Origin: Duffyella gerundensis
Lineage (GTDB): Bacteria > Pseudomonadota > Gammaproteobacteria > Enterobacterales > Enterobacteriaceae
Assembly (NCBI RefSeq): GCF_001517405.1
Contig: NZ_LN907827.1
Coordinates: 2,362,587-2,426,586, forward strand
Reading direction: 5' to 3'
Length of the DNA: 64,000 bases
Shown in pieces: positions 17,300-26,025 of the stretch (positions are counted from its first letter, which is position 1; the number at the start of each line of letters is the position of its first letter). The position numbers and the translations under genes were made by a program. The notes under the pieces were generated by a model that saw only the letters and a program-made list of their open reading frames with translations, did no database searches and had not been told where the DNA came from.

Positions 17300-18322
17300 C
17301 TATGGTGTTTCCAGATCAATCACCACTTTGCCTTTGGCCCTTCCCTGCGCCAGCCAGGCGAGCCCCTGCGCACTTTGCGTAAACGGCAGCACCCGGTCGA
17401 TCACCGGCCTGAGCTGGCCGACTTCAACTAATTGGGCAATGTGCTTCAGCTGCTCACCATCGGGCTGCACAAACAGAAAGCGATAATCGATGCCCTGTCT
17501 GCGTGCGAGGCGTTTAATTTTACGGCTCATCAGCCAGAACAGCGCCGTCAGCACGCGGTTCAGCCGCCGTTTGCGGGCGAACGCCACATCCAGCGGCCCG
17601 ACCAGCGAAATGATCTTCCCGCCAGGCCTCAGAATAGCGAGCGATTTTTCAAGCGCGTCGCCGCGCAGGGTTCCCAGCACCAGGTCGTAATGACGCAGCA
17701 CCTCGTCGAATGACTGCTTTTTATAATCGATAACCTGATCGGCGCCGAGCTGGCGCACCCAGTCAACATTCTCCGTGCTGGTGGTGGTCGCCACGGTTGC
17801 GCCGAGCGTTTTCGCCAGCTGAATCGCGATGCTGCCGATGCCGCCCGATCCGGCGGGAATAAACACCTTCTCACCCGCTTGCAGCCTGGCGTGCTCGTGC
17901 AGCGCTTGCCAGCTGGTCAGACTGACCATCGGTAGCGCTGCCGCCTCGACAAAACTCAGGTTTGTTGGCTTCAAGGCGGCCAGACGTTCAGGAACCACGG
18001 CGAAATCGGCCAGCGCACCCTGGCCAGTATCAAAGATGCTGGCAAATACCGCATCACCCGGCGTAAAGCGCGTCACGCCGCTGCCCACCGCGGTAACAAT
18101 ACCGGCCAGATCGCTGCCCAGCGTGGCCGGTAGTGTCATGTGTAACACTGGCTTAAAGGTGCCGCTAATGATCATGTTATCAATGGGGTTGAGGCTTGCC
18201 GCACAGACCTTCACCAGCAGCTCGTCCGGTTTCAGCGTCGGGATCGGCTTCGGCTCAATGCCCAGCGCCGGGTTCTTGCCGTAGCGTTTAAAGGTAACGG
18301 CCTGCATGGTGTCGGTTCTCAT
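17300..18322 (-). CDS. NADP-dependent MDR-family oxidoreductase
   Basis: A 340-residue medium-chain dehydrogenase/reductase of the zinc-free quinone oxidoreductase group. The N-terminal GroES-like domain contains CAASLNPIDNMI and GSDLAGIVTAVGSGV. The Rossmann domain carries the nucleotide-binding stretch AGSGGIGSIAIQLAK (about residues 135-150). It probably reduces quinones or alpha,beta-unsaturated carbonyls. The gene is divergent from a TetR regulator, with paired inverted repeats between them, so it is likely the regulator's target. The start could be 18322 or the second Met at 18307. Confidence 0.85.
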   Translation of the reverse strand: MRTDTMQAVTFKRYGKNPALGIEPKPIPTLKPDELLVKVCAASLNPIDNMIISGTFKPVLHMTLPATLGSDLAGIVTAVGSGVTRFTPGDAVFASIFDTGQGALADFAVVPERLAALKPTNLSFVEAAALPMVSLTSWQALHEHARLQAGEKVFIPAGSGGIGSIAIQLAKTLGATVATTTSTENVDWVRQLGADQVIDYKKQSFDEVLRHYDLVLGTLRGDALEKSLAILRPGGKIISLVGPLDVAFARKRRLNRVLTALFWLMSRKIKRLARRQGIDYRFLFVQPDGEQLKHIAQLVEVGQLRPVIDRVLPFTQSAQGLAWLAQGRAKGKVVIDLETP

Positions 18323-18355
18323 CGATTGCTCTGCGCAGTGAGGAATAGTCAGCTT

Positions 18356-18411
18356 AATGATGATAATCGTCATCTAAAAAGTCAATGATTTTGATTACGG
18401 TCATCATCATT
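18356..18411. promoter_or_regulatory. Inverted-repeat operator in the TetR/oxidoreductase divergon
   Basis: A 19-mer AATGATGATAATCGTCATC (18356-18374) recurs in inverted form at 18393-18411 with 16 of 19 identities. The pair covers the space between the two divergent genes. The right copy overlaps the -35 to -10 region of the tetR-type gene. This fits a TetR dimer repressing both directions. Confidence 0.65.
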
Positions 18412-18418
18412 GTATACT
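18391..18418 (+). promoter_or_regulatory. Promoter of the TetR-family gene
   Basis: TTGATT (18391-18396) and TATACT (18413-18418) are 16 bases apart, 33 bases before the start codon. The spacer is covered by the right-hand operator copy. Confidence 0.65.
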
Positions 18419-18450
18419 TAGACCATAAGTCGTACCGGAAGGAGCAACCA

Positions 18451-19002
18451 ATGAAAGTGTCAAAAGAGCAAGTGCAGGAGAACCGCAGGCGTATTGTGCA
18501 AACCGCGTCGACGCTGTTTCGCGAACGGGGATTTGATGGCGTTGGTGTTGCCGATCTGATGTCAGCGGCTGGACTGACCCATGGCGGATTTTATAAGCAT
18601 TTTGCCTCCAAGGCCGATCTGATGGCGGAGGCGATGCGCTGCGGCTTTATGCAGTCTGCCGAAGATGCACAGGGCGTCACGCGAGATCAATTTGTTGCGC
18701 ACTATCTCTCGCGCCAGCATCGTGATGGGATGGGCCAGGGCTGCGTGATGGCGTCACTGGGCAGCGATGCCGCGCGACAATCCGACGCCATTAAAAGCGA
18801 GTTTGCCGCGGGCATCGAAAACCTGTTGGCCATCGCCAAGGCTGACGGCGGCGAGACGCGTGCCGATCTGATCGCCACGCTGTCGCAGATGGTGGGCGCG
18901 CTGGTGCTGTCACGCGGCTGCCCGGATGACTCCGCGCTGGCCGATGAAATTTTGCAGGTCTGTCGTGCTCGACTGCTGCCGGAAAACGGTGAAGCACGTT
19001 AA
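18451..19002 (+). CDS. TetR/AcrR family regulator
   Basis: A 183-residue regulator. Its N-terminal helix-turn-helix includes RIVQTASTLFRERGFDGVG and LTHGGFYKHFASKADL (about residues 13-55), which is diagnostic of TetR proteins. The C-terminal domain is divergent and should bind a ligand, possibly an electrophile or quinone given its target. The start at 18451 follows AAGGAG. It is divergent from the MDR oxidoreductase and probably represses both. Confidence 0.88.
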   Translation: MKVSKEQVQENRRRIVQTASTLFRERGFDGVGVADLMSAAGLTHGGFYKHFASKADLMAEAMRCGFMQSAEDAQGVTRDQFVAHYLSRQHRDGMGQGCVMASLGSDAARQSDAIKSEFAAGIENLLAIAKADGGETRADLIATLSQMVGALVLSRGCPDDSALADEILQVCRARLLPENGEAR

Positions 19003-19042
19003 CTAAGTGGTGCGCTGCATTAGCGGTTAGCCGCCTCTGCCA

Positions 19043-19300
19043 TCAGGCTCGCTCAAGCGGCGTTTTTTTCACCGGCTGCTCGACGCGCGGCGGATTTTTA
19101 CCGGCATGACAGGGCTGTTGCGTGCCGGGCAGATAAAACTTACCGTCCTGCGACGGAGCGGTGCCGCCAGGACAGCCAGGCAGTCCCGGGCGCCCCGCTT
19201 TGCCCGGCAAGCCATCGCCGCCGTTTGCTGTCACCGCGAATGCGGCACAGGGCAACAGCATGATAGCCAGCGCAACGCAGCCACTTTTCAGCATCATCAT
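19043..19300 (-). CDS. Small secreted protein with collagen-like Gly-X-Y repeats
   Basis: An 85-residue protein. A signal peptide with a hydrophobic core and AFA cleavage site spans about residues 1-22. It is followed by a short Gly-X-Y run (GDGLPGKAGRPGLPG) and two cysteines about 20 residues apart (CPGG and PCHAG), then a basic proline-rich tail. GAGGAG precedes the three-ATG start. I know no function for such a peptide; the repeat is too short for a stable collagen helix unless it assembles. It lies 40 bases after the tetR-type gene, on the opposite strand. Confidence 0.7.
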   Translation of the reverse strand: MMMLKSGCVALAIMLLPCAAFAVTANGGDGLPGKAGRPGLPGCPGGTAPSQDGKFYLPGTQQPCHAGKNPPRVEQPVKKTPLERA

Positions 19301-19416
19301 CTCTCTCCTCTCTGCACAATAGCCTGCTTACGTTACGCCGTGGCGCACACGGAATCCAGGTGAGGCTTCACACTATGCGGTGAAGATTTTATGACAGCGC
19401 TCGGCAGAGAACAGGC

Positions 19417-19441
19417 AAAAAAATCCCCGGCGTACCGGGGA
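19417..19441 (-). terminator. Terminator of the LLM oxidoreductase gene
   Basis: TCCCCGG and CCGGGGA pair around a four-base loop; on the minus strand a run of seven T residues follows. It lies 16 bases after the gene's stop. Confidence 0.85.
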
Positions 19442-19456
19442 GAATGGATGACTGAG

Positions 19457-20479
19457 TTAACGCCAGCCGAGTTCCGGCGCGACGTACTTGAGGATCGCCT
19501 CAATCACGTGGGCGTTGTAATCGACGCCGAGCTGATTCGGCACGGTCAGCAACAGGGTATCCGCTTCGGCAATCGCCTCATCGTCGGCCAGCAGCTTGAT
19601 CAGCTTTTCCGGCTCAGCGGCGTAGCTACGGCCAAAAATGGCGCGGGTTTTCTCATCCAGATAGCCCACGCTGTCGCGCTCCTGACCGCTGCGGCCAAAG
19701 TAGGCGCGGTCGCGATCGTCCACCAGCGCAAAAATACTGCGACTGACCGACACCCGCGGCTGACGCGTATGACCGGCAGCCTGCCAGGCGGCGCGGTAAG
19801 CGCGAATCTGCTTCGCCTGCTGAATATGGAACGGCTCGCCGGTTTCATCATCTTTCAGCGTTGAGCTTTGCAGGTTCATGCCCAGCTTTGCCGCCCATTC
19901 GGCGGTGGCATTGGAGCCAGCGCCCCACCAGATGCGCTCGCGCAGCCCTTCAGAATACGGTTCCAGCCGTAGCAGTCCCGGCGGATTAGGAAACATCGGC
20001 TGCGGATTTGGTTTGGCAAAGCCTTCGCCGCGCAGCACGTCAAGCAGCACTTCGGTATGCTTACGCGCCATATCCGATTCGGTTTCGCCCGCTTCCGGCT
20101 GATAACCAAAGTAGTTCCAGCCGTCGATCACCTGCTCCGGCGAACCGCGGCTGATGCCGAGCTGCAACCGTCCACCAGCAATCAGATCGGCCACGCCCGC
20201 ATCTTCCGCCATGTAGAGCGGATTTTCATAGCGCATGTCGATCACACCGGTGCCGATCTCAATACGGCTGGTTTTCGCGCCCACCGCCGCCAGCAGCGGA
20301 AACGGTGCGCTCAGCTGACGGGCAAAGTGATGCACACGGAAATAGGCGCCGTCTGCGCCTAACTCTTCAGCCGCCACGGCAAGATCGATCGACTGCAGCA
20401 GCGCATCGGCCGCCGAGCGTGTGCCGGACTGCGGCGACGGCGACCAGTGGCCAAATGACAAAAACCCAATCTTCTTCAT
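19457..20479 (-). CDS. LLM-class flavin-dependent oxidoreductase
   Basis: A 340-residue luciferase-like (bacterial luciferase/alkanal monooxygenase family) protein. Typical parts are the N-terminal strand KKIGFLSFGHW, the AAEELGADGAYFRVHHF segment, ASRIEIGTG-type sequence (TSRIEIGTGV), and GGRLQLGISRGS (FMN phosphate region). It should use FMNH2 or F420-like reduced flavin to oxidise an unknown substrate. The start at 20479 gives the family N-terminus; a longer frame reaches 20554. No flavin reductase gene is adjacent. Confidence 0.85.
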   Translation of the reverse strand: MKKIGFLSFGHWSPSPQSGTRSAADALLQSIDLAVAAEELGADGAYFRVHHFARQLSAPFPLLAAVGAKTSRIEIGTGVIDMRYENPLYMAEDAGVADLIAGGRLQLGISRGSPEQVIDGWNYFGYQPEAGETESDMARKHTEVLLDVLRGEGFAKPNPQPMFPNPPGLLRLEPYSEGLRERIWWGAGSNATAEWAAKLGMNLQSSTLKDDETGEPFHIQQAKQIRAYRAAWQAAGHTRQPRVSVSRSIFALVDDRDRAYFGRSGQERDSVGYLDEKTRAIFGRSYAAEPEKLIKLLADDEAIAEADTLLLTVPNQLGVDYNAHVIEAILKYVAPELGWR

Positions 20480-20618
20480 GATAACTTTCCATCCTGAAAC
20501 GGTGGCCTGAACGGTCAGGCGCCTTAACAACCATGATACGCTGCCGCCGGACAAAGGGTTATCGAAGGATATTGATGAAGAGATTCAACCTGGCTGAATA
20601 TGCGGATGCCGCCGTCTG

Positions 20619-21296
20619 TCAGGTTTCGGTCCAGCCACGCAGCAGGTTGTGATAAAGATTCAGCAGCGACAGCTGCTCGTCGCTCTCACCATGGCGCGCT
20701 TTCAGCGTCTGAATCGTGCGATCCAGCTCGAACAACATGGCGCGCTGCTTATCATCCCGCACCATCGACTGAATCCACAAAAAAGAGGCGGTGCGCTCGC
20801 CCGCCGTCACCGGCGTGACGCAGTGCAGGCTGCTTGAGGGATAGAGCACCAGATCGCCCGCTGGCAGTTTGACCTTGTGCTGGCCGTAGGTGTCATTCAC
20901 CACCAGTTCGCCGCCCTGATACTCATCCGGTTCGCTGAGAAACAGCGTGGCGGAGAGATCGGTGCGCATCCATCCCTGGCTGCCGTTGTGCCGCACCGCG
21001 CCATCAACGTGAAAGCCGTAGGTTTCATTCTGCTGATAGCGGTTGAACAGCGGCGTGGAGATGTGCAGCGGCAGCGCGGCGGCAAAAAACAGTGGGCTGT
21101 TATTCAGCGCCTGCAGCACCTGCGCCTGGAGCCGATCGTACAGCGGCGTATGGATATCGATCTGCTGATTATTTTTGACCTGTGCGCCCTGGCTGCCGGT
21201 GGTGGCGCGGCCGTCAATCCAGCTGGCCTGCTGCAACGCGTCGCGAAAGCTGCTCAGCGCATCAGGCGTCAGCACGGCGGGAATGTGATACATCAT
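20619..21296 (-). CDS. piuC: Fe(II)/2-oxoglutarate dioxygenase PiuC (YbiX)
   Basis: A 225-residue PKHD-type dioxygenase that matches E. coli YbiX nearly throughout. The iron ligands are H96 and D98 in FHVDGAV and H158 in LHCVTP; R168 would bind 2-oxoglutarate. It lies 44 bases after fiu on the same strand, as ybiX follows fiu in E. coli. It is probably part of the Fur-regulated siderophore uptake unit. The substrate is unknown. Confidence 0.93.
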   Translation of the reverse strand: MMYHIPAVLTPDALSSFRDALQQASWIDGRATTGSQGAQVKNNQQIDIHTPLYDRLQAQVLQALNNSPLFFAAALPLHISTPLFNRYQQNETYGFHVDGAVRHNGSQGWMRTDLSATLFLSEPDEYQGGELVVNDTYGQHKVKLPAGDLVLYPSSSLHCVTPVTAGERTASFLWIQSMVRDDKQRAMLFELDRTIQTLKARHGESDEQLSLLNLYHNLLRGWTET

Positions 21297-21340
21297 TCGC
21301 AGTTACTCATGAAGTAAAGGGGCGTGACGCCCCTTGCAGA

Positions 21341-23608
21341 TTAGAAATGCACGTTTGCTGATAACAGGAAGGTGCGTGGCTCGACGGGATGGTAGCGATA
21401 GCCGCTCTTGTTGATCGAGGAAACAGCGTGCGTATCGAAAACGTTATAGACGTTGAGTTGCAGATCGAGGTTGGCGTTGACCTTGTAGCCCGCTTTCGCA
21501 TCGGCCACCCAGTAGCCTTCCGTGGAAGAGGGTGTGCCGACCGCGCCGTCGGTGCCGCGGTGCATGCCGCCAACATAGCGCGCGCCGCCGCCCAGAGCGA
21601 TGCTGTCGCTGGCCTGATACTGCGTCCAGAGCGTGAACGCATGCTCCGGGGTGTAAGGCACGGTCGATCCGCCATCCTGCGCGGTCTTCGCCCCTTCGCG
21701 TACGCTGGCGTGCTGCAAGGTATAACCTGCCAGCAGCTGCCACTCCGGCGTGATATTGCCGGCGGCGGTCAGCTCATAGCCCTCTACCCGCTTGCGGCCA
21801 TACTGCGACGAAGTACCGTCATCATTCTGCTCAACTTCATTTTCGATGTCGGTGCGGAACAGCGCGGCGCTCAGCTGCAGGCGCTTATCCAGCACTTCCC
21901 ACTTCGTGCCCAGCTCGCTGGTTTTGGCTTTTTGCGGCTTGAAATCGGTGCGGTTAGCGTTACTGCCGGTGCCGCTCTGCGCCAGGGTAAAGCTGCTGCC
22001 GCCCGGCGGCTGCTGGGAAATGGCGTAGTTAACGTACAGGTTGCCGTTGTCGGTCAGGTGATAGAGCGCGCCCGCCTTCCAGTTCACCAGGTTACCCGAC
22101 TTTGCGGTATCGATGGTGGTGATCGGCGTGTTGCGCGGCGTGCCCGCCGGACAGGCCAGCGCGCCACGACCGGTGCCGCCGCAGGCGGTGGCGCTGTCAT
22201 ATTCGGTGCGGTAATTGTCGAGGCGCACGCCGCCGTTCAGCTCAATGTCGCGGGTAATTTGCAGCGTGTCAAAGGCGTAAACACCAAAAGTATCGGTTTG
22301 TCCGTTAGCGTTGGCGCCGTTGCGATCGAGTCCGCCCACGGAAATTGAACTGACCGGATGATAGATATTCACCGGCGGCGGCGTAATCGCCCGGACGCCG
22401 TAGTTGGTCTGCGTTTCGCGCGTAAACTCCACGCCCGCGCTGACATCGTGACCCACCGATCCGGTCTGGAAACGTGAGCTGATATTGGTCTGGTTAGTCA
22501 GAATTTTATTGCTGACATCTTTGGTATTCGCCAGCCGTGACCAGCTCCAGCTCTGCACATCGTTGCGGTTGGGCTGCACGATATTCGTGGCGCCGCCCAT
22601 TACCGCGGTCAGCAGGTAATCCTGCTTCACCCGCGCCCAGCGCGTGGTGTTGCGCACGGTGGTGCTGTCGCTGAGATCGTGCTCAAGGCGCAGCGTCGCG
22701 CTGTCGGTGGTGGAGTCGTCGTAGTCAGAATCGGTGCCGTAAAAGTTCTCGCTGTTCACCCGGCCCGCACCGTTTAGCGCCGCGGTGCCGGCCGATGGCG
22801 CACGATAGCCACGCAGACCAATGGTCGGCACGCCGCCATCCGGCGTGTTGTTCTGCTCGACGTGCAGCACGTTGAGATAGAGACGCGTCGGCGTATCCAG
22901 GCCGAACGCCAGCGACGGCGCCACGCCCCAGCGACGGTTTTTCACATTGTCGCGACCGGCATCGTGCGTCTCCTCGCCCATCAGATTGAGGCGGAAAGCG
23001 CTGTTGTCGTTGATCGCCTGATCGAGATCGAGCGTGCCACGGCGGAACCAGGCGCTGCCGACGCTCACCGAGGCATCCAGGCCGGAGTCAAGACGCGGCT
23101 GTTTGCTGATGGTATTGATCGAACCGGTCGGCGCGCTGCGGCCATAATCACTGCCCGAAGGCCCTTTAATCACCTCAACCTGCTGGGTGTTAAAGGTGTC
23201 GCGCGAGACGCTGCCGATATCGCGAATGCCGTCCGAATAGATGCTGTTTGAGGTATCGGCACCGCGCATATAGATCGCATCGCCGGTGGTGGAGTTACCG
23301 TTTTCACCGGCAAAAAACGCGCCGACGCCGGGCACGTTTTTCAGCGCGTCGGATAAATTAGTGACGCCCTGATCCTGCATCACCTTTTCCGGGATCACCG
23401 TGATGGTGCGGGTGGTATCAACCAGCGGTCGGCTGAATTTCGGGTCTGCCGAGGCGTTTGGCGCATAGAGCGACGGCGCACTGGCCTCAACGAGCATCTC
23501 ATCCTGGTCAACGGCAAGCGCAGCAGCAGGCGTGACGCCAATGCACAAACCGGTAAATAAGGTCAAAGAACTAAAATTACCAAAAGGCAGGTTGCGATTT
23601 TTATCCAT
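21341..23608 (-). CDS. fiu: Catecholate siderophore TonB-dependent receptor Fiu
   Basis: A 755-residue outer-membrane receptor. A signal peptide (about 1-31) is followed by a mature N-terminus and the plug domain, with TITVIPEKVMQDQGVTNLSDAL, MRGADTSNSIYSDGIRD and the EVIKGPSGSDYG motif. A 22-strand beta-barrel ends in LLSANVHF with a terminal Phe. It imports monomeric catechol-iron complexes such as dihydroxybenzoylserine, using TonB energy. A strong Fur box lies 125 bases upstream. It heads a two-gene unit with piuC. Confidence 0.93.
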   Translation of the reverse strand: MDKNRNLPFGNFSSLTLFTGLCIGVTPAAALAVDQDEMLVEASAPSLYAPNASADPKFSRPLVDTTRTITVIPEKVMQDQGVTNLSDALKNVPGVGAFFAGENGNSTTGDAIYMRGADTSNSIYSDGIRDIGSVSRDTFNTQQVEVIKGPSGSDYGRSAPTGSINTISKQPRLDSGLDASVSVGSAWFRRGTLDLDQAINDNSAFRLNLMGEETHDAGRDNVKNRRWGVAPSLAFGLDTPTRLYLNVLHVEQNNTPDGGVPTIGLRGYRAPSAGTAALNGAGRVNSENFYGTDSDYDDSTTDSATLRLEHDLSDSTTVRNTTRWARVKQDYLLTAVMGGATNIVQPNRNDVQSWSWSRLANTKDVSNKILTNQTNISSRFQTGSVGHDVSAGVEFTRETQTNYGVRAITPPPVNIYHPVSSISVGGLDRNGANANGQTDTFGVYAFDTLQITRDIELNGGVRLDNYRTEYDSATACGGTGRGALACPAGTPRNTPITTIDTAKSGNLVNWKAGALYHLTDNGNLYVNYAISQQPPGGSSFTLAQSGTGSNANRTDFKPQKAKTSELGTKWEVLDKRLQLSAALFRTDIENEVEQNDDGTSSQYGRKRVEGYELTAAGNITPEWQLLAGYTLQHASVREGAKTAQDGGSTVPYTPEHAFTLWTQYQASDSIALGGGARYVGGMHRGTDGAVGTPSSTEGYWVADAKAGYKVNANLDLQLNVYNVFDTHAVSSINKSGYRYHPVEPRTFLLSANVHF

Positions 23609-23732
23609 TTTTAACTTGTTCAGCGGCTTTTTATTGTTATCTCTGTTCCGTCACCTGCAGCCAGTTACGACCTAATCAACCGATTCTCCGCTAACGGGTC
23701 GGCGCGGTGACACCTTAAATGATAAGTTGAAA

Positions 23733-23751
23733 GATAATGATTATCATTTAT
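23733..23751 (-). promoter_or_regulatory. Fur box upstream of fiu
   Basis: GATAATGATTATCATTTAT matches the Fur 19-mer consensus GATAATGATAATCATTATC at 15 of 19 positions and is nearly palindromic. A flanking AAATGATAA half-site at 23718-23726 suggests extended Fur binding. The rest of the 23609-23929 gap holds only a terminator. Confidence 0.9.
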
Positions 23752-23863
23752 GTTCACATTATTATCACGCAGCTCAATTTAAATAAACACATTTGTTTAC
23801 ATAAACCCGACGCTATTCATACAGTTGGCGAAAGAAGCAGCATCACGCTGAAATAACAGGCAC

Positions 23864-23888
23864 AAAAAAGCCCGCACGGTTGGCGGGC
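23864..23888 (-). terminator. Terminator after the 53-residue small gene
   Basis: GCCCGC and GCGGGC pair around a seven-base loop; six U residues follow on the minus strand. The nearest upstream minus-strand gene is the small ORF ending at 23930. Confidence 0.85.
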
Positions 23889-23929
23889 TGTCGCGTTTCA
23901 CATCAGGCAGTACTCAGTGAAAAGCGGGA

Positions 23930-24091
23930 TTATTTTCCATAATAGCGATGAAGCGAGGGGTGCGGTTCGATGCCATAAAGCTGGCTCATCGGGATCACCA
24001 GCTCAAAATAGTGTCGCGCATCGCTGTCGTCCTGTTCTGACTGTCGGGCATTCTGGCCGAGGTTCTTCCATAACTGCAGTAATCTGCGCAT
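23930..24091 (-). CDS. Small uncharacterised 53-residue protein
   Basis: An ORF of 53 codons beginning MRRLLQLWKNLGQNAR and ending LHRYYGK. It has a good ribosome-binding site (AGGAG, six bases before ATG) and a strong terminator 42 bases after its stop. The N-terminal 16 residues could form an amphipathic basic helix; the rest is mixed and contains YFELVIPMSQLYGI. I do not recognise a family. It lies between fiu and a cupin gene on the same strand. Confidence 0.6.
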   Translation of the reverse strand: MRRLLQLWKNLGQNARQSEQDDSDARHYFELVIPMSQLYGIEPHPSLHRYYGK

Positions 24092-24201
24092 CGGTGACTC
24101 CTGACGGTAACAAGGTGAAGCCCTGAGTTAACGCCGATTGCGCACAAAACGGAAGCCACTAATTCTCACCTGCTTAGCAGGAAAAGTACTAAAGCCCGGC
24201 G

Positions 24202-24594
24202 TTAAAACTCAGCCGGTTCGCCCGGCAGCGGCTCCGACAGCGCCTGCCCTTCCACGCCTGCATAGGCGATCAGCAGCTCTGCCGCCACGCCGGTGGTATA
24301 ACCCCGGTGCGCGCTGTTTACCGATTCGTTAATCGCCTGACCGGCGCGAAAAGTGTGGGTTTCACCGCTCTCTTTATCTTCCACCGTCAGCTCACCGGAG
24401 AGCAGATAGGCCACGTTGGGCATCGGGTGCGTGTGCCACGGCAGCGAGGTGTGTGGCGGAATAGAGAGCCGCATCAGCGACAGCTGCGGCGTGCCCTGCG
24501 GATAAGCGCCATAAAGCTGACCATTCCACGCGCAGTTGCACTCCAGCAGCAGTTCACTCGCAATTTTTGCCTCATCCTGCTTCTCTTTCGTCAT
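24202..24594 (-). CDS. Cupin-domain protein
   Basis: A 130-residue single cupin. The first metal motif is WHTHPMPNVAYLLSGELTVE (about residues 53-72), and the second region has the expected glycine-rich turn with FRAGQAINESVNSAHRG. It probably binds a divalent metal; the substrate is unknown. The start at 24594 follows GGGAG, giving the MTKEKQ N-terminus; an in-frame extension to 24663 lacks support. Confidence 0.8.
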   Translation of the reverse strand: MTKEKQDEAKIASELLLECNCAWNGQLYGAYPQGTPQLSLMRLSIPPHTSLPWHTHPMPNVAYLLSGELTVEDKESGETHTFRAGQAINESVNSAHRGYTTGVAAELLIAYAGVEGQALSEPLPGEPAEF

Positions 24595-24739
24595 CCCTTT
24601 ACTCCCATTAATCACCCTGCTGACGCGCGCGCAGCGGATTGTCTGCGCAGGTCGCTCTTTCATCAGGGAACTATAAAGGTGTAGTTAATATCCTGAATAA
24701 TTTCAATTATTCCTCCGGCCTTTGCCTGACTGCGGACAT

Positions 24740-24766
24740 AAAAAAGCCTGCCACGGTGGGCAGGCT
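24740..24766 (-). terminator. Terminator of the beta-propeller gene
   Basis: AGCCTGCC and GGGCAGGCT pair around a short loop; six U residues follow on the minus strand, 18 bases after the stop. Confidence 0.85.
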
Positions 24767-24783
24767 GAGAGACGACACCGCGC

Positions 24784-25890
24784 TTAGCGCGTGACGGTGA
24801 CTACCCAGTTGGCACCGGTGCCGCAGGCCGCTTCGCCGACGCGCGCCAGCGTGCCGTCCTTGTCGTTGATCGCGTAGCTGCCGACCACCGCGCTCTTCTC
24901 GCCGCTGACCAGCAACCACTTGCCGCTACCGTCTATCGCCATGCCGCGCGGCTGCTTTTCTACCGGCCAGCTGCCGATCAGCGTTAAGGCCCCGCTTTGC
25001 GCATCGACGCGATAGCCGGAGACGGTGCTGGAGGTGCGTTCAGACATGTAAAGAAAACGGCCATCCGGGGTGATTTTGAGATCGGCCGCCCAGATGCGCG
25101 GCGTGGGATCGCTGTAATCGGCCGGTCGCTGACGACCGTGCGCCAGCTGATAACGTGCCGCCACCGCATTCGGCCAGCTCTGGAGTTTTTCCAGCGCGCC
25201 GTCGGGCTGACGGCGATATTGCGTAATGGTGCCGCCCATCTCGGTGAGGTTATAGAGAAAACGGTTATCCGGCGACATCACCGAATGACGCGGCCCGCTC
25301 TCTTTCTCGTCGCTGACGTAGCCTTTGCCAATCTCACTGATGGCGCCGTCTGCGCCCAGCGCCAGTTGCAGCACGCGGTCGTTGCCGAGGTTAGCGACAT
25401 ACAGCGAACGGTTGCTGTTATCCACCACCACCGAATGGGCGTGCGGCCCGGTTTTGTAACGTCCGCTTACCCGACCGGTTACCAGTCCGTGCTCAATGCG
25501 CTGGCTGGCCACCACGTCGCTGTCATAGGAGGCAGCGAGCAGATAGCGTCCGCTTTTATCGGTGGTGATCCACGGATAGCTCGCGTCCACCGCGGCGCTG
25601 GCGCGCTGGTGTAAATCGCCGTTTTTACCCTTTATTGACCAACTGATAATCGACCACGGCTTGCTGCGGACCGCACCGTAGAGAAAGTGCTTATCGGGAC
25701 TGACCGCCAGCGGCATGATTTTGCCGCCGACCAACGTGGTGCCGGTTGGCGTCAGCGCGCCGCTGGCGCTATCGAGCTGATAGCGGGAAATTGAGCCGGA
25801 CGTGGCGTTGGAGACATAGACAAAGGTGGTGGCCCACAACGACGGGCTGGCCAGCAGACACACCATTAACAGCGTTTTTTTCAAAGCCAT
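24784..25890 (-). CDS. Periplasmic seven-bladed beta-propeller (lactonase/YncE-like)
   Basis: A 368-residue protein with a signal peptide (cleavage near LWA-T, about residue 21). It is made of repeated WD-like blades such as TFVYVSNATSGSISRYQLD, RSLYVANLGNDRV and RFLYMSERTSSTVSGY, as in the 6-phosphogluconolactonase/lactonase family (Pgl type). The signal peptide places it in the periplasm, where it could hydrolyse lactones or bind a partner. Two cysteines occur near the ends, one in the signal peptide and one in EAACGTG, so no disulfide is obvious. It is a single-gene unit with its own terminator. Confidence 0.8.
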   Translation of the reverse strand: MALKKTLLMVCLLASPSLWATTFVYVSNATSGSISRYQLDSASGALTPTGTTLVGGKIMPLAVSPDKHFLYGAVRSKPWSIISWSIKGKNGDLHQRASAAVDASYPWITTDKSGRYLLAASYDSDVVASQRIEHGLVTGRVSGRYKTGPHAHSVVVDNSNRSLYVANLGNDRVLQLALGADGAISEIGKGYVSDEKESGPRHSVMSPDNRFLYNLTEMGGTITQYRRQPDGALEKLQSWPNAVAARYQLAHGRQRPADYSDPTPRIWAADLKITPDGRFLYMSERTSSTVSGYRVDAQSGALTLIGSWPVEKQPRGMAIDGSGKWLLVSGEKSAVVGSYAINDKDGTLARVGEAACGTGANWVVTVTR

Positions 25891-26025
25891 AACGACCCCA
25901 CAAAGCGAATAAAAGCGGCGGCAGGCGCCTCCAGGCTTTTAAACTAGCCGGACGGTGGGCGGCGCGCTTCAGGCGTCCGCCCTAATTTCTCCGGCAATAT
26001 CGCGCTTTGTGCGCTGCGTCATGAT

